Source of the DNA: Geobacteraceae bacterium
Lineage (GTDB): Bacteria > Desulfobacterota > Desulfuromonadia > Geobacterales > DSM-12255
Assembly (NCBI GenBank): GCA_013377075.1
Contig: JACABD010000001.1
Location: 92,211 to 156,210, forward strand
Length of the DNA stretch: 64,000 nt
Direction of reading: 5' to 3'
The notes beneath the pieces are model-generated. The model worked only from the letters and a program-made list of their open reading frames with translations, did not search any database and was not told where the DNA came from. The stretch's first letter is position 1. The number at the start of each line of letters is the position of its first letter. Shown piece by piece: positions 29,513 to 38,577 of the stretch. A program made the translations under genes and the position numbers.

Positions 29513-30505
29513 ATGAACTGGACACTACCTGAACTGATGCAGTTTGCCGGGTCGTACTGGGGTGTCTGTGCCCTGCATACCGGGGTCAAGCTGAACGTTT
29601 TTTCACAGCTTGAAGAGAAATCTCTTGATGCAGCCGCTGTTGCTGGCTTGTGTGATACGGATGCACGGGCTACCGGTCTGCTGCTTGACGCCCTTGCCGC
29701 TCTCGGACTTGTTACAAAGTCGGGCGAACTCTATGATCTGACCACCTTTTCCCGAAACCATCTTGTCCGCTCGGCCCCCGGCTATATGGGGCATATCATC
29801 ATGCACCATCATCACCTCATGCCGAGCTGGGCAAAGCTGCCGGACGCCGTCAGGAGCGGCGGGCCCGTGGGTGTGAGCTCGTCCCATGCCAATGACGAGG
29901 AGACGAGGGAAAGTTTCCTCATGGGGATGTTCAACCTGGCGAGCCAGCTTGCACCCCTTGTGGCTGCAAAGGTGGATTTGACGGGGCGGCGCAGACTGCT
30001 TGATCTTGGCGGTGGACCCGGCACCTATGCGGTTCATTTCTGTTTGCAGAACCCTGAGCTGTCGGCAACTATTTTCGATCTGCCAACCTCCCGCTCTTTT
30101 GCCGAAGGTGTTGTTAACCGTTTCGGTCTCTCGGAAAGGATAAACTTTGCCGGCGGTAATTTTGACCATGATGATCTACCGCGCGGCTTTGATGCCGTCT
30201 GGATCTCCCATATCCTCCACAGCGAAGATAAAGATGATTGTCTGACCCTCCTGTGCAAGGCTGTGGACGCCCTTGAACCGGGTGGCCTCCTGCTGGTGCA
30301 GGATTTTCTCCTCAATGATGAAAAGGATTCGCCACTTTTCCCGGCGCTTTTCTCGCTGAATATGCTGGTGGGAACCCCCCATGGCCGCTCATATTCAAAG
30401 GGTGAGCTTGGGGCGATGATGACCTCTGCCGGTCTCTGCGACATCAGGATAGTCGAGCTGAATCTTCCCAATGGAGCCGGTCTGCTTGTCGGGGTGAAGC
30501 CCTGA
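29513..30505 (+). CDS. SAM-dependent O-methyltransferase, plant-type dimerisation fold
   Basis: A 330-residue enzyme with an N-terminal winged-helix dimerisation domain (about 1-100; WGVCALHTGVKLNVFSQLEEK) and a C-terminal methyltransferase domain with motif I RLLDLGGGPGTYAVHF near residue 165. This architecture matches the acetylserotonin/hydroxyindole O-methyltransferase family, whose bacterial members methylate small phenolic or tetrapyrrole-like molecules. The substrate is not known. The ATG at 29513 follows TGGAGG; the upstream part of the track ORF is not coding. Confidence 0.82.
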   Translation: MNWTLPELMQFAGSYWGVCALHTGVKLNVFSQLEEKSLDAAAVAGLCDTDARATGLLLDALAALGLVTKSGELYDLTTFSRNHLVRSAPGYMGHIIMHHHHLMPSWAKLPDAVRSGGPVGVSSSHANDEETRESFLMGMFNLASQLAPLVAAKVDLTGRRRLLDLGGGPGTYAVHFCLQNPELSATIFDLPTSRSFAEGVVNRFGLSERINFAGGNFDHDDLPRGFDAVWISHILHSEDKDDCLTLLCKAVDALEPGGLLLVQDFLLNDEKDSPLFPALFSLNMLVGTPHGRSYSKGELGAMMTSAGLCDIRIVELNLPNGAGLLVGVKP

Positions 30506-30627
30506 CCGTTTCTTCATAATCGTGAATCTTGATGGTTTCTTGATATGATCGCCCCATATCTTGACACCGTTTTTATCTGAAACATTCTATCGTTACCCTG
30601 AAGCTAATTGATGCAAGGGGTCGGGAT

Positions 30628-32604
30628 ATGGAAAATTCAGAGCAAAAACCATCATTTTTCAAGCGGATCAGTGGTGCTATAATCGGTGCGCCCAAGCATT
30701 TAAGGGATCCGCAGCTGTTCCATAAAATATCGCTGATCCCGATCCTGGCCTGGATCGGACTAGGTGCCGATGGCCTTTCATCTTCGGCATACGGTCCTGA
30801 GGAAGCATTTCGTGCCCTTGGGGAGCACACCTATCTGGCGGTGTTCCTCGGCCTTGCCACCGCCCTCACTGTCTTCATTATCTCCTATGCCTATTCGCGA
30901 ATCATCGAGCATTTTCCCCATGGCGGCGGTGGCTACATTGTTGCCACCCATATGCTCGGGGAGAAGGCCGGGGTTGTCTCCGGCAGCGCCCTTCTGGTCG
31001 ATTATATTCTGACTATTACCGTATCCATTGCCGCCTGCGTTGATGCGGTATTCAGCTATCTTCCCCAGGGATTTCATCAGTACAAGGTTCCGGTCGCCTG
31101 TTTTCTTGCACTCCTTTTGATTATCCTCAATATTCGCGGAGTCAAGGAGTCGATCACGGTTATGGCACCGATCTTCATCGTCTTCGTGGTCACCCATCTG
31201 CTGATGCTTGTATACGGGGTTTTTACCCATACCGACAAATGCGGTCCATTGTTGTGTGATGTTCAGACCGGCTTCAGTCATGACCTTTCCACTATCGGCA
31301 TCTTCGGTATCCTGCTCCTTTTTGTGCGGGCCTACTCCCTTGGCGGCGGTACTTATACCGGTATCGAAGCAGTTTCCAACGGTCTGCAGATCATGCGCGA
31401 GCCAAGGGTCAAGACCGGCAAACGTACCATGGTCTATATGGCCACTTCACTTGCCTTTACCGCCGGCATCCTCTTCCTCTGCTATTCACTGGTCGGGGTC
31501 AAGCCGGTGGAGGGTAAGACCCTTAATGCAGTTCTGGCCGATGGCCTTTTCGCCAGCTGGCCCATGGGGAGCTGGATCGCATTTGTGACCATCTTCTCTG
31601 AAGGCGCCTTGCTGTTGGTTGCCGCCCAGACCGGCTTTGTAGATGGTCCAAGAGTCATGGCAAACATGGCGGTGGACTCCTGGCTGCCGCACCGTTTTGC
31701 CTCCCTTTCAGTCCGCCTGACCATGCGCAACGGCATTGTACTCATGGGAGCCGCTGCCATTGCCCTTTTGATCTATACCCATGGCTCTGTCTCAGCTCTG
31801 GTCGTCATGTATTCGATAAATGTTTTCGTTACATTTTCCCTGTCCCAGCTTGGCATGTCGAAATTCTTTGTCAACAGAAGGGGTGAAGATCCGCTCTGGA
31901 TGCGGCATCTCATGGTTCATCTCGTCGGTCTGATCCTTTGTGTTACCATTTTGATTATCACAACCGTTGAAAAATTCATGGAAGGTGGCTGGCTGACCCT
32001 GCTGATCACATCGGTGGTCATCGGCCTCTGCTACCTGATAAAGGGACACTACACAAGGGTTCGAGAGGGGTTCGCCGAACTGGACAACAGCCTTCTTGAC
32101 GTGCCGATTCAAGACCACGGCGAACCGCCGGCTGTCGATCACAACGCGCCAACTGCCATTCAGCTGGTTTCAGGCTATAGCGGGTTCGGTGTTCACACTC
32201 TTTTCTCTATCCTTACCACCTTCCCCAAAACCTACAAAAACATCGTCTTCGTCTCGGTGGCAGTGATCGATTCCGGTACATTCAAGGGGGCTGAGGAGAT
32301 AGATGCGCTGGAGGCATCCATCAAATCCGGCCTTGAGAAATATGTCGCACTGGCTCGCAAGCTCGGTTTTGCTGCTGATTGCCGCATGGAGCTGGCGACA
32401 GACGTAGTCGAAAGCATTGTCGATGTTTGCAAGGAAATCGCAGAGGAGTATCCACGCTCAACGGTGTTTACCGGCCAGCTGACCTTCCGGCTGGAAAAGT
32501 TTTATCACCGTTTTCTCCATAACGAGACCGCCTTTGCCATCCAGCGCCGCCTGCAGTGGGACGGCCTGACAACCGTAATCATGCCGATCAGGGTAAGAAT
32601 ATAA
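30628..32604 (+). CDS. APC-superfamily permease, KimA-like (probable potassium transporter)
   Basis: A 658-residue protein with about 12 membrane helices (residues 35-470) and a soluble C-terminal domain (about 480-658). The GADGLSSSAYGPEEAF segment and HGGGGYIVATHMLGEKAG resemble the KimA (YdaO) group of high-affinity K+/H+ symporters, which share this size and C-terminal domain. Assignment to potassium rather than amino acids is supported by the adjacent Kdp-type sensor and regulator but is an inference. Confidence 0.75.
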   Translation: MENSEQKPSFFKRISGAIIGAPKHLRDPQLFHKISLIPILAWIGLGADGLSSSAYGPEEAFRALGEHTYLAVFLGLATALTVFIISYAYSRIIEHFPHGGGGYIVATHMLGEKAGVVSGSALLVDYILTITVSIAACVDAVFSYLPQGFHQYKVPVACFLALLLIILNIRGVKESITVMAPIFIVFVVTHLLMLVYGVFTHTDKCGPLLCDVQTGFSHDLSTIGIFGILLLFVRAYSLGGGTYTGIEAVSNGLQIMREPRVKTGKRTMVYMATSLAFTAGILFLCYSLVGVKPVEGKTLNAVLADGLFASWPMGSWIAFVTIFSEGALLLVAAQTGFVDGPRVMANMAVDSWLPHRFASLSVRLTMRNGIVLMGAAAIALLIYTHGSVSALVVMYSINVFVTFSLSQLGMSKFFVNRRGEDPLWMRHLMVHLVGLILCVTILIITTVEKFMEGGWLTLLITSVVIGLCYLIKGHYTRVREGFAELDNSLLDVPIQDHGEPPAVDHNAPTAIQLVSGYSGFGVHTLFSILTTFPKTYKNIVFVSVAVIDSGTFKGAEEIDALEASIKSGLEKYVALARKLGFAADCRMELATDVVESIVDVCKEIAEEYPRSTVFTGQLTFRLEKFYHRFLHNETAFAIQRRLQWDGLTTVIMPIRVRI

Positions 32605-32625
32605 ACTTTCGAGAGGTGAGTAGCC

Positions 32626-32835
32626 ATGAGAGCCTATCTCTATGATCTGGAAACCGGCCTGTATCAGGGTGAGACGTTTGAATATGAAGAGATTATCGAT
32701 TCTGGAGAGGGGATTACGCGGGTTGCTCCTCCTGAGCATAAGTCAGGTTATCTGGCTCTCTTTGTTCGTAACAGTGGAACATGGAGAGTCGTGACAGTAG
32801 AATCCTATCGGCAGATGTTTGTCCCGCAAACATAA
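32626..32835 (+). CDS. Small hypothetical protein between transporter and sensor kinase
   Basis: A 69-residue acidic soluble frame (MRAYLYDLETGLYQGETFEYEE) starting 21 bases after the KimA-like permease with GAGAGGTGAG upstream. No domain is recognised and there is no signal or membrane segment. Its position inside the transporter-kinase cluster suggests an accessory or regulatory role, which is speculative. Confidence 0.6.
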   Translation: MRAYLYDLETGLYQGETFEYEEIIDSGEGITRVAPPEHKSGYLALFVRNSGTWRVVTVESYRQMFVPQT

Positions 32836-32893
32836 GTCTGATATAGTTCTCACTCTTTGTAAAAGTTTCATAACTTCCGGAGTGGAAACTGCC

Positions 32894-34381
32894 ATGAAGT
32901 CAGCAATAAAATACTTTGCCTGTCTGCTGCTTGTCATGGGCGCCACCGCTGTCGGCGAGATAGTCAGGCTGCACCTTTCACCCCCGAACATGGTGATGCT
33001 TTATCTGTTGGCTGTTGTTCTTGCCGCGTTGCGCCTGGGTCTGCGACCTGCCATTGTCACTGCCGCACTCGGAGTTCTCGCCTTTGACTTCTTCTTTGTG
33101 CCACCCCGGTTTTCTTTCACTGTTCAAGATAAAGAGTATCTGATCACCTTTTTTGCCCTTTTCGGCGTCGGTCTGGTCATCAGCACCCTTGTCTCAAGGT
33201 TTCGCCAGCGCACCGAAGAGCTGGCTGAACGGGAGGCCGAGACAGCGGCTCTCTACCGGCTCAGCAGGGATATTGCCTCTGCACCTGACAGCAGCGCTGT
33301 GTACAGCGCCATTGTCCACAATGCTGCCGAATGCTTCCAGGTTGAAGCTGCCCTTATGATCCCGATTGACGGGGCTTTGCAGGTAGTCGAGAAAAACGGT
33401 GAGCTGGAGATAACCGCCGCTGACATTGAACTTGCAAAGTGGTCTTTCAAGAGTCTGCGCAAGGCAGGGCACGGCAGCGGCAGCTATTCCGACTCTTCGG
33501 CAATGACGCTCCCTTTTGTGGTTATGGGAGAGTGCATCGCCATTCTCATTCTCTTTACTTGCGAAAGGGGAGCAATTGCCGAGAAGCGCCTGAACAGGAT
33601 CGTCGAAGGATTTGCCATCCAACTGAAAATGGCGTTGGTACGCCTTGAACTGGCGCAGCAGGCTGAAGCCGCACAGGTCGTTCATGCGCGGGAAAAGCTG
33701 GAGAGGGCTCTTCTCAACTCCGTATCCCATGATCTGCGCACTCCGCTGGCAACGGTTACCGGAGTGCTGACAAGTCTTAAAGAGGATGGCGGTCACCTGA
33801 GCGACAGGGCGCGGCTGGAGCTGCTTGATACTGCCTGCAGCGAGGCAGAGCGGCTCAACCGCTTTGTCGGCAACCTCCTCGACATGACACGCATCGAGGC
33901 AGGGGCCGTACGCCTCAGGCTTGAGCCGTGCGATGTTCAGGATCTTGTTGGCTGCGCCATAGGAGCGGTTGAACAGAGGCTTGGCAATCTGAGGATTGAT
34001 GTGAAGCTTGCCGATAACCTGCCGCTTGTTATGATGGATATGGTGCTGATGACCCAGGTGCTGGTAAACCTCCTCGATAATGCCCGCAAATATGCTCCGC
34101 TCAAAAGCAGGGTCGAAATATCCGCCAATGCCGATAAAAACTGGCTCTACCTGGCGGTTTCCGATCAGGGGGGCGGTCTGCCGGGAAAAGATCTCCAGCA
34201 TATTTTTGACAAGTTCTACCGTGTCCCCATACCTGAAGGGGCAGGCGGCACGGGGCTTGGACTCTCCATCTGCAAGGGGCTTGTTGAGGCCCACGGCGGG
34301 ACTGTTTCGGCGGAAAATCTTGTAACTGGCGGCTTTAGGGTTTGTATTGAACTGCCGCTTAAGGAAATGGAGCAACAATGA
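32894..34381 (+). CDS. KdpD-type sensor histidine kinase lacking the N-terminal KdpD/USP domains
   Basis: A 495-residue kinase. Four tight hydrophobic helices at residues 1-100 (KYFACLLLVMGATAVGEIVRLHL, then FDFFFVPPRFSF) match the DUF4118 membrane unit of KdpD. A GAF-like region (about 130-255) follows, then the H-box SHDLRTPLA with His279 and the N, G1 and G2 ATP-binding boxes (NLLDNARKYAP, GGGLP, GTGLGLSICKGLV). Full KdpD is about 900 residues with cytoplasmic KdpD and USP domains in front; both are missing. The start was set at ATG 32894 rather than the earlier track start. Its stop overlaps the regulator by 4 bases. Confidence 0.88.
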   Translation: MKSAIKYFACLLLVMGATAVGEIVRLHLSPPNMVMLYLLAVVLAALRLGLRPAIVTAALGVLAFDFFFVPPRFSFTVQDKEYLITFFALFGVGLVISTLVSRFRQRTEELAEREAETAALYRLSRDIASAPDSSAVYSAIVHNAAECFQVEAALMIPIDGALQVVEKNGELEITAADIELAKWSFKSLRKAGHGSGSYSDSSAMTLPFVVMGECIAILILFTCERGAIAEKRLNRIVEGFAIQLKMALVRLELAQQAEAAQVVHAREKLERALLNSVSHDLRTPLATVTGVLTSLKEDGGHLSDRARLELLDTACSEAERLNRFVGNLLDMTRIEAGAVRLRLEPCDVQDLVGCAIGAVEQRLGNLRIDVKLADNLPLVMMDMVLMTQVLVNLLDNARKYAPLKSRVEISANADKNWLYLAVSDQGGGLPGKDLQHIFDKFYRVPIPEGAGGTGLGLSICKGLVEAHGGTVSAENLVTGGFRVCIELPLKEMEQQ

Positions 34382-35082
34382 CAGCTGATCGCGAACCTGC
34401 CAACCTGCCAAGAATCCTGATTGTTGATGACGAGAGTGCCATCAGGCGTTTTCTCCATACCATCCTCAACGCCGAAGAGTTCTTCCTTCACGAAGCTGAA
34501 ACCGGTCACGCCGCTCTGGCAGCGGCAGCAGCTTTCAGGCCCGATGTGATTCTGCTCGATCTTGGCCTTCCTGATCTCGACGGCATAGAGGTGCTAAAAC
34601 GGATTCGCGAGTGGTCACAAGTCCCTGTGATCATCCTGTCAGTGCGGGACCGGGAGGACGACAAGGTTGCTGCCCTTGATGCCGGGGCAGACGACTATCT
34701 CAGCAAACCGTTCGGAACCGGTGAACTTCTGGCAAGGATCAGGGCAGCTCTGCGACGCTCCATCCAGGAGGTTGGTGAACCGGTATTTTCCAGCGGCGCT
34801 CTGGAGATTGACCTGAACCTTCGCAGGGTGACGGTTGCTGGGGCTGAAGTTCAGCTGACACCGACGGAATACGACATCCTGCGTTATTTTGTCTCCCACG
34901 CCGGCAAGGTTCTCACCCACAGCCAGATACTGAAGCAGGTCTGGGGGCTGGCCTATCTTGAGCAGCCCCATGTTTTACGGGTCAATATCAGCAACCTGCG
35001 CCGCAAGATAGAGAGCGACCCGTCAAGGCCAAAATATATCGTTACCGAACCGGGGGTCGGCTACCGGCTGAAGCTGGTCTGA
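34378..35082 (+). CDS. KdpE-type response regulator (OmpR family)
   Basis: A 234-residue OmpR/PhoB-class regulator. The receiver has the acidic pocket VDDES and phospho-acceptor Asp61 (VILLDLGLPDLDG) and the conserved Lys (DDYLSKPFG). The winged-helix domain (about 135-230) contains LTPTEYDILRYFVSHAGKVLTH and EPGVGYRL. The kinase, overlapping by 4 bases, is its partner. KdpE normally activates kdpFABC; no kdpFABC is here, so the KimA-like gene is the likely local target. Confidence 0.92.
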   Translation: MTADREPANLPRILIVDDESAIRRFLHTILNAEEFFLHEAETGHAALAAAAAFRPDVILLDLGLPDLDGIEVLKRIREWSQVPVIILSVRDREDDKVAALDAGADDYLSKPFGTGELLARIRAALRRSIQEVGEPVFSSGALEIDLNLRRVTVAGAEVQLTPTEYDILRYFVSHAGKVLTHSQILKQVWGLAYLEQPHVLRVNISNLRRKIESDPSRPKYIVTEPGVGYRLKLV

Positions 35083-35103
35083 TTACAGCTGCTGTTTTTC
35101 GTA

Positions 35104-35146
35104 TTGACATTATCCGGCGTAATTCGTATATTGATAATCATTTTCA
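35104..35146 (+). promoter_or_regulatory. Promoter of the fur gene with overlapping Fur box
   Basis: TTGACA at 35104 and TATATT at 35127 are 17 bases apart, a near-consensus sigma-70 promoter. The sequence TATTGATAATCATTTTCA (35129-35146) overlaps the -10 and matches the GATAATCATT core of Fur boxes. An exact reverse-complement copy stands before feoB. Autoregulation by Fur with iron is inferred. Confidence 0.75.
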
Positions 35147-35158
35147 AAAAGGCGCGCC

Positions 35159-35587
35159 GTGATTATATCCAAAAAACAGGCATTTCAGGATTTCGCATCT
35201 GCAAAGGGGCTTAAATCAACGAAACAGCGGGATATTATTCTCGACTCTTTCCTCTCCTGTCACCAGCACCTAACTACCGAAGAGCTTTATCTCAAGCTGA
35301 AAACAGACAATCCCAATATAGGTTTTGCCACGGTCTACCGGACTTTGAAGCTGTTTGCCGAGTCCGGCATCGCCAGAGAAATCCAGTTTGGCGACGGCCA
35401 GACCCGTTATGAACATATGCATGCCGGTGAGCACCATGACCATCTTGTCTGTACCCGTTGCGGAGCAATAGTGGAGTTCGAGAACGAGACAATCGAGAAG
35501 TTGCAGAGTGAAGTTGCTGCCCAGCATGGCTTTACTATCAAGAATCACAAACTTGAGCTTTACGGTTATTGCGTGAAGTGCAGCTGA
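35159..35587 (+). CDS. fur: Fur-family ferric uptake regulator
   Basis: A 142-residue Fur/PerR/Zur-family repressor. The N-terminal winged helix (KGLKSTKQRDIILDSF, NIGFATVYRTLKLFAESGIA) precedes the metal region HEHxDHLVCTRCG-like block (GEHHDHLVCTRCGAIVEFENETIE) and a second C-x2-C-type pair at the end (YGYCVKCS). Translation starts at GTG. Fur rather than PerR or Zur is favoured by the feoB gene 67 bases downstream and the Fur boxes on both sides. Confidence 0.9.
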   Translation: MIISKKQAFQDFASAKGLKSTKQRDIILDSFLSCHQHLTTEELYLKLKTDNPNIGFATVYRTLKLFAESGIAREIQFGDGQTRYEHMHAGEHHDHLVCTRCGAIVEFENETIEKLQSEVAAQHGFTIKNHKLELYGYCVKCS

Positions 35588-35605
35588 TTTTTTTTGAGTG
35601 GAGAA

Positions 35606-35623
35606 TGAAAATGATTATCAATA
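35606..35623 (+). promoter_or_regulatory. Fur box upstream of feoB
   Basis: TGAAAATGATTATCAATA is the exact reverse complement of the 18-base site in the fur promoter and contains the AATGATTATC Fur-box core. It lies 32 bases before the feoB start, suited to iron-dependent repression of the feo genes. Confidence 0.75.
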
Positions 35624-35654
35624 GCAGTTTGTTTAGCCAGGAGATCACCCTTTT

Positions 35655-37637
35655 ATGAGCAGTCCGGAGCAGTCAATGACAGAGCAGGCAGCAGAGAGGG
35701 TGCGTAAGGTTGCCCTTGTCGGAAACCCCAATGTCGGCAAGAGTGTTCTTTTTAACGCCCTGACCGGTGCCTATGTGACGGTCTCCAACTATCCGGGGAC
35801 TTCCGTCGAGGTTTCACGGGGTAGCTCGACCATTGAAGGCAGCCCCTGGGAGGTTATCGATACTCCGGGGATGTATTCGATTCATACGATTACCGAGGAG
35901 GAGAGGGTCGCACGGGAGATTCTCCTCCATGAGTCGCCCGATGTTGTTATCCATGTGCTTGATGCCCGCAATCTTGAGCGGATGCTCGCCATGACGATCC
36001 AGCTTATCGAGGCCGATCTACCGGTGATTCTGGTGGTCAATATCATGGATGAGGCTGAGCGGATGGGGCTCACTATCGATCTGAAACTGCTTCAGGAAAA
36101 GCTCGGCATACCTGTGATCGGAGCAGCAACGGGGCGAAAGCGTGGTCTTGACGAGATCCGCAAATGCATTAATGGCTATGTGCGGGAGACTGATCAGCAC
36201 CGCTTTCTTTACAGCCGCCTGCTGGAACATGACATAACCGAGGTTTGCGGGCTCATGCAGGGGGACTATATTCTCTCCCGCCGGGCTCTGGCGCTGCTCC
36301 TTATGCAACAGGATGACGAGATTACATCCATAGTCCGCCACAAGGAGGGTGACGCCTATGCTCCACTTGCTGAAAAAGTCAGGGCAATAGCTTTTGACAG
36401 GCGTGAATCATTTCATCTCGATCTTTCCCTTGAGCGCAAAGAGATCGTTCGCGGCATAATCAACGGTGTTTTCCATGCGCCGGAAAAAAGGGTCGTGACC
36501 CTTGCCGAGCGCTTTTCAAATCTATCTGTTCGGCCGTTAACCGGAGTGCCACTCCTTTTGATTGTCCTCTATTTCGGGCTTTACCAGTTTGTCGGCGTGT
36601 TCGGCGCCGGGACAGTTGTCGATTTCATTGAGAAAAAATTCTTTGTCGAACTGTTCAATCCATGGATCTCGGGAACGGTAAAGAACCTGATTCCGTGGGA
36701 GATAATTCAGGAGCTGTTTGTGGGCGAGTACGGCATCATCACCCTGGGCATCCGCTATGCAGTGGGGATAATCCTGCCGATTGTGGCAACTTTTTTCATC
36801 TTCTTCTCCTTTCTCGAAGATACCGGCTACTTTCCGCGACTTGCGCTCCTTGTTGACCGGGTATTCAAATATTTCGGCCTGACAGGCAGAGCCGTAATCC
36901 CCATGGTGCTCGGCTTTGGCTGCGATACCATGGCGACCATGGTAACCAGAACTCTGGAGACAACCCGGGAGAGGATTATTGCCACCATTCTGCTTTCCCT
37001 GACAATCCCCTGCTCTGCACAGCTCGGGGTTATCATGTCACTGCTTTCAAAATATCCGGGTGCACTTCTGGTCTGGAGTGGTTGTCTTCTTCTGCTCTTT
37101 TTTGTTGTCGGCCTGCTTGCCGCAAAGATACTCCCCGGAGAGGCGCCGATGTTCTACATGGAGCTGCCACCCATGCGACTCCCCCAGTTCGGCAATGTTG
37201 TCACAAAGACTTACACCCGGATGCAGTGGTACTTCCTTGAAATTCTGCCCCTCTTTGTTATCGCCTCGGTAATGCTCTGGCTCGGGAAGATCACCGGCTT
37301 TTTCGAAAAACTGGTCAATGCAATGACACCTGTCATGGCTTCAATCGGGCTGCCACGGGAGAGTGCCGTGGCATTCATCTTCGGCTTTTTTCGCCGCGAT
37401 TACGGTGCTGCCGGGCTTTATGAGCTGCAGACAAAGGGGCTCATGGACGCACGGCAGCTAACGGTTGCTGCCGTCACCCTGACGCTTTTCATCCCCTGTG
37501 TTGCCCAGTTCCTGATTATGAAGAAGGAGCGGGGGTGGAGGGTTGCCGGAGCCATAGGGCTTTTTGTCACCCTGCTTGCTTTTGGCAGCGGCTACCTGCT
37601 CAACAAGGCTCTGCTTGTTACCGGACTTCTGGCATGA
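35655..37637 (+). CDS. feoB: Ferrous iron transporter FeoB
   Basis: FeoB imports Fe(II) across the inner membrane using an N-terminal G-protein domain. The G1 motif GNPNVGKS is at residues 23-30, switch I has NYPGTSVE, and the G3 motif IDTPG follows near residue 73. The C-terminal half has two Gate-type membrane blocks, including VLGFGCDTMATMVTRTLETTRER and FIFGFFRRDYGAAGL. The length (660) is slightly short of the roughly 770-residue E. coli protein. It overlaps the next small gene by 4 bases. Confidence 0.96.
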   Translation: MSSPEQSMTEQAAERVRKVALVGNPNVGKSVLFNALTGAYVTVSNYPGTSVEVSRGSSTIEGSPWEVIDTPGMYSIHTITEEERVAREILLHESPDVVIHVLDARNLERMLAMTIQLIEADLPVILVVNIMDEAERMGLTIDLKLLQEKLGIPVIGAATGRKRGLDEIRKCINGYVRETDQHRFLYSRLLEHDITEVCGLMQGDYILSRRALALLLMQQDDEITSIVRHKEGDAYAPLAEKVRAIAFDRRESFHLDLSLERKEIVRGIINGVFHAPEKRVVTLAERFSNLSVRPLTGVPLLLIVLYFGLYQFVGVFGAGTVVDFIEKKFFVELFNPWISGTVKNLIPWEIIQELFVGEYGIITLGIRYAVGIILPIVATFFIFFSFLEDTGYFPRLALLVDRVFKYFGLTGRAVIPMVLGFGCDTMATMVTRTLETTRERIIATILLSLTIPCSAQLGVIMSLLSKYPGALLVWSGCLLLLFFVVGLLAAKILPGEAPMFYMELPPMRLPQFGNVVTKTYTRMQWYFLEILPLFVIASVMLWLGKITGFFEKLVNAMTPVMASIGLPRESAVAFIFGFFRRDYGAAGLYELQTKGLMDARQLTVAAVTLTLFIPCVAQFLIMKKERGWRVAGAIGLFVTLLAFGSGYLLNKALLVTGLLA

Positions 37638-37810
37638 TCTGCGGCTTCTGCAGCCATGAGTTTGAAGAGTCCGATGGTAAAAAGGGGTGCGGTGGCTGCC
37701 CAGGCGGGTGCCATTCTATTCACTGTCCGCGCTGCAATTACAAAAATCCGCTTGAACCGGCGCTTGTAAGAAAAATAAAAAAACTGCTCGATAAAGGAGC
37801 TGATAAATGA
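37634..37810 (+). CDS. Small Cys-rich protein of the feo operon
   Basis: A 58-residue protein whose ATG overlaps the feoB stop and whose TGA overlaps the next ATG (both ATGA). It has seven cysteines in its first 34 residues arranged CGFC, CGGC, a single Cys and CPRC, then a Lys-rich helix. A zinc ribbon or Fe-S site is plausible. It occupies the position of FeoC in E. coli, but FeoC is a winged-helix protein and this is not similar by eye. The track ORF is extended too far upstream. Confidence 0.8.
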   Translation: MICGFCSHEFEESDGKKGCGGCPGGCHSIHCPRCNYKNPLEPALVRKIKKLLDKGADK

Positions 37811-38451
37811 AACTGACAGATCATGCTGAAGAGATTCTGGAGTCCATGTGGATCGCGATTGAAGAGGATGGCCGTGGTTATGCCGATATGGTCTCTATCG
37901 GAATCAGTGGTGACGATCCGGCCTTGAAGGAGCTGGTATCAAATGCACTGGTCGAGATCAAGGGGGAACGGCTTAACTTCCGCCCTGAAGGAAGACGTGA
38001 GGGTGAGATGACCATTCGCCGCCATCGCCTTGCCGAGCGGCTGATGATGGATGTCCTCAATATCCGTGGCGATAGTGCCGAGATAAAGGCCTGCCAGTTC
38101 GAGCACCTCTTGAATGAAGGGGTTGATGCAAAGGTCTGTACCATGCTCAATCATCCGACCACCTGCCCCCACGGAAAAAGGATTCCGCCCGGTGACTGTT
38201 GTCATGAGGCCCGCAGCAGCGGCGATCTCGGTGTTGTCCCTCTGACCGAGCTCAAATCGCGGGAGGAGGGGGAGATTGCCTACATCCAGACCGACGACGG
38301 CAAGAAAATGCAGAAGCTGATGGCAATGGGAGTGCTCCCCGGTAATCGCATCATTTTACTGCACTCTTTCCCCTCATACATTTTCAGAGTCGGTTTCTCG
38401 GAGTTTGCCATTGATTCAGCCATGGCAAGGGAGATATTTGTAAGGCGCTGA
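37807..38451 (+). CDS. DtxR-family metalloregulator fused to a FeoA domain
   Basis: A 214-residue protein. The first roughly 140 residues match the DtxR/IdeR/MntR family: an N-terminal DNA-binding region, then IRRHRLAERLMMDVL and the LNHPTTCPHGKRIPPGDCC block of the metal site. Residues about 140-214 form a FeoA SH3-like domain (VVPLTELKSREEGEIAYI, KLMAMGVLPGNRIILLH). The fusion probably couples iron sensing to FeoB activity or transcription. It is the last gene of the feo cluster; no stand-alone feoA is present. Confidence 0.85.
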   Translation: MKLTDHAEEILESMWIAIEEDGRGYADMVSIGISGDDPALKELVSNALVEIKGERLNFRPEGRREGEMTIRRHRLAERLMMDVLNIRGDSAEIKACQFEHLLNEGVDAKVCTMLNHPTTCPHGKRIPPGDCCHEARSSGDLGVVPLTELKSREEGEIAYIQTDDGKKMQKLMAMGVLPGNRIILLHSFPSYIFRVGFSEFAIDSAMAREIFVRR

Positions 38452-38577
38452 GTCTGGCCGAAATGGTTGAAGAGTATAGAAAAAAGGACTGGTTTTTTTA
38501 GGCGTCATGGTCGGCATTTACTGTAAAAATCTTATGGGGCTGGAAGCATGACATCTTCTTGTGAATGAGCATAGAGA

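Noticed and set aside
33194-34411. 405-residue minus-strand frame across the sensor kinase gene
   Set aside because: It is antisense to a clear histidine kinase and has no recognisable domain.
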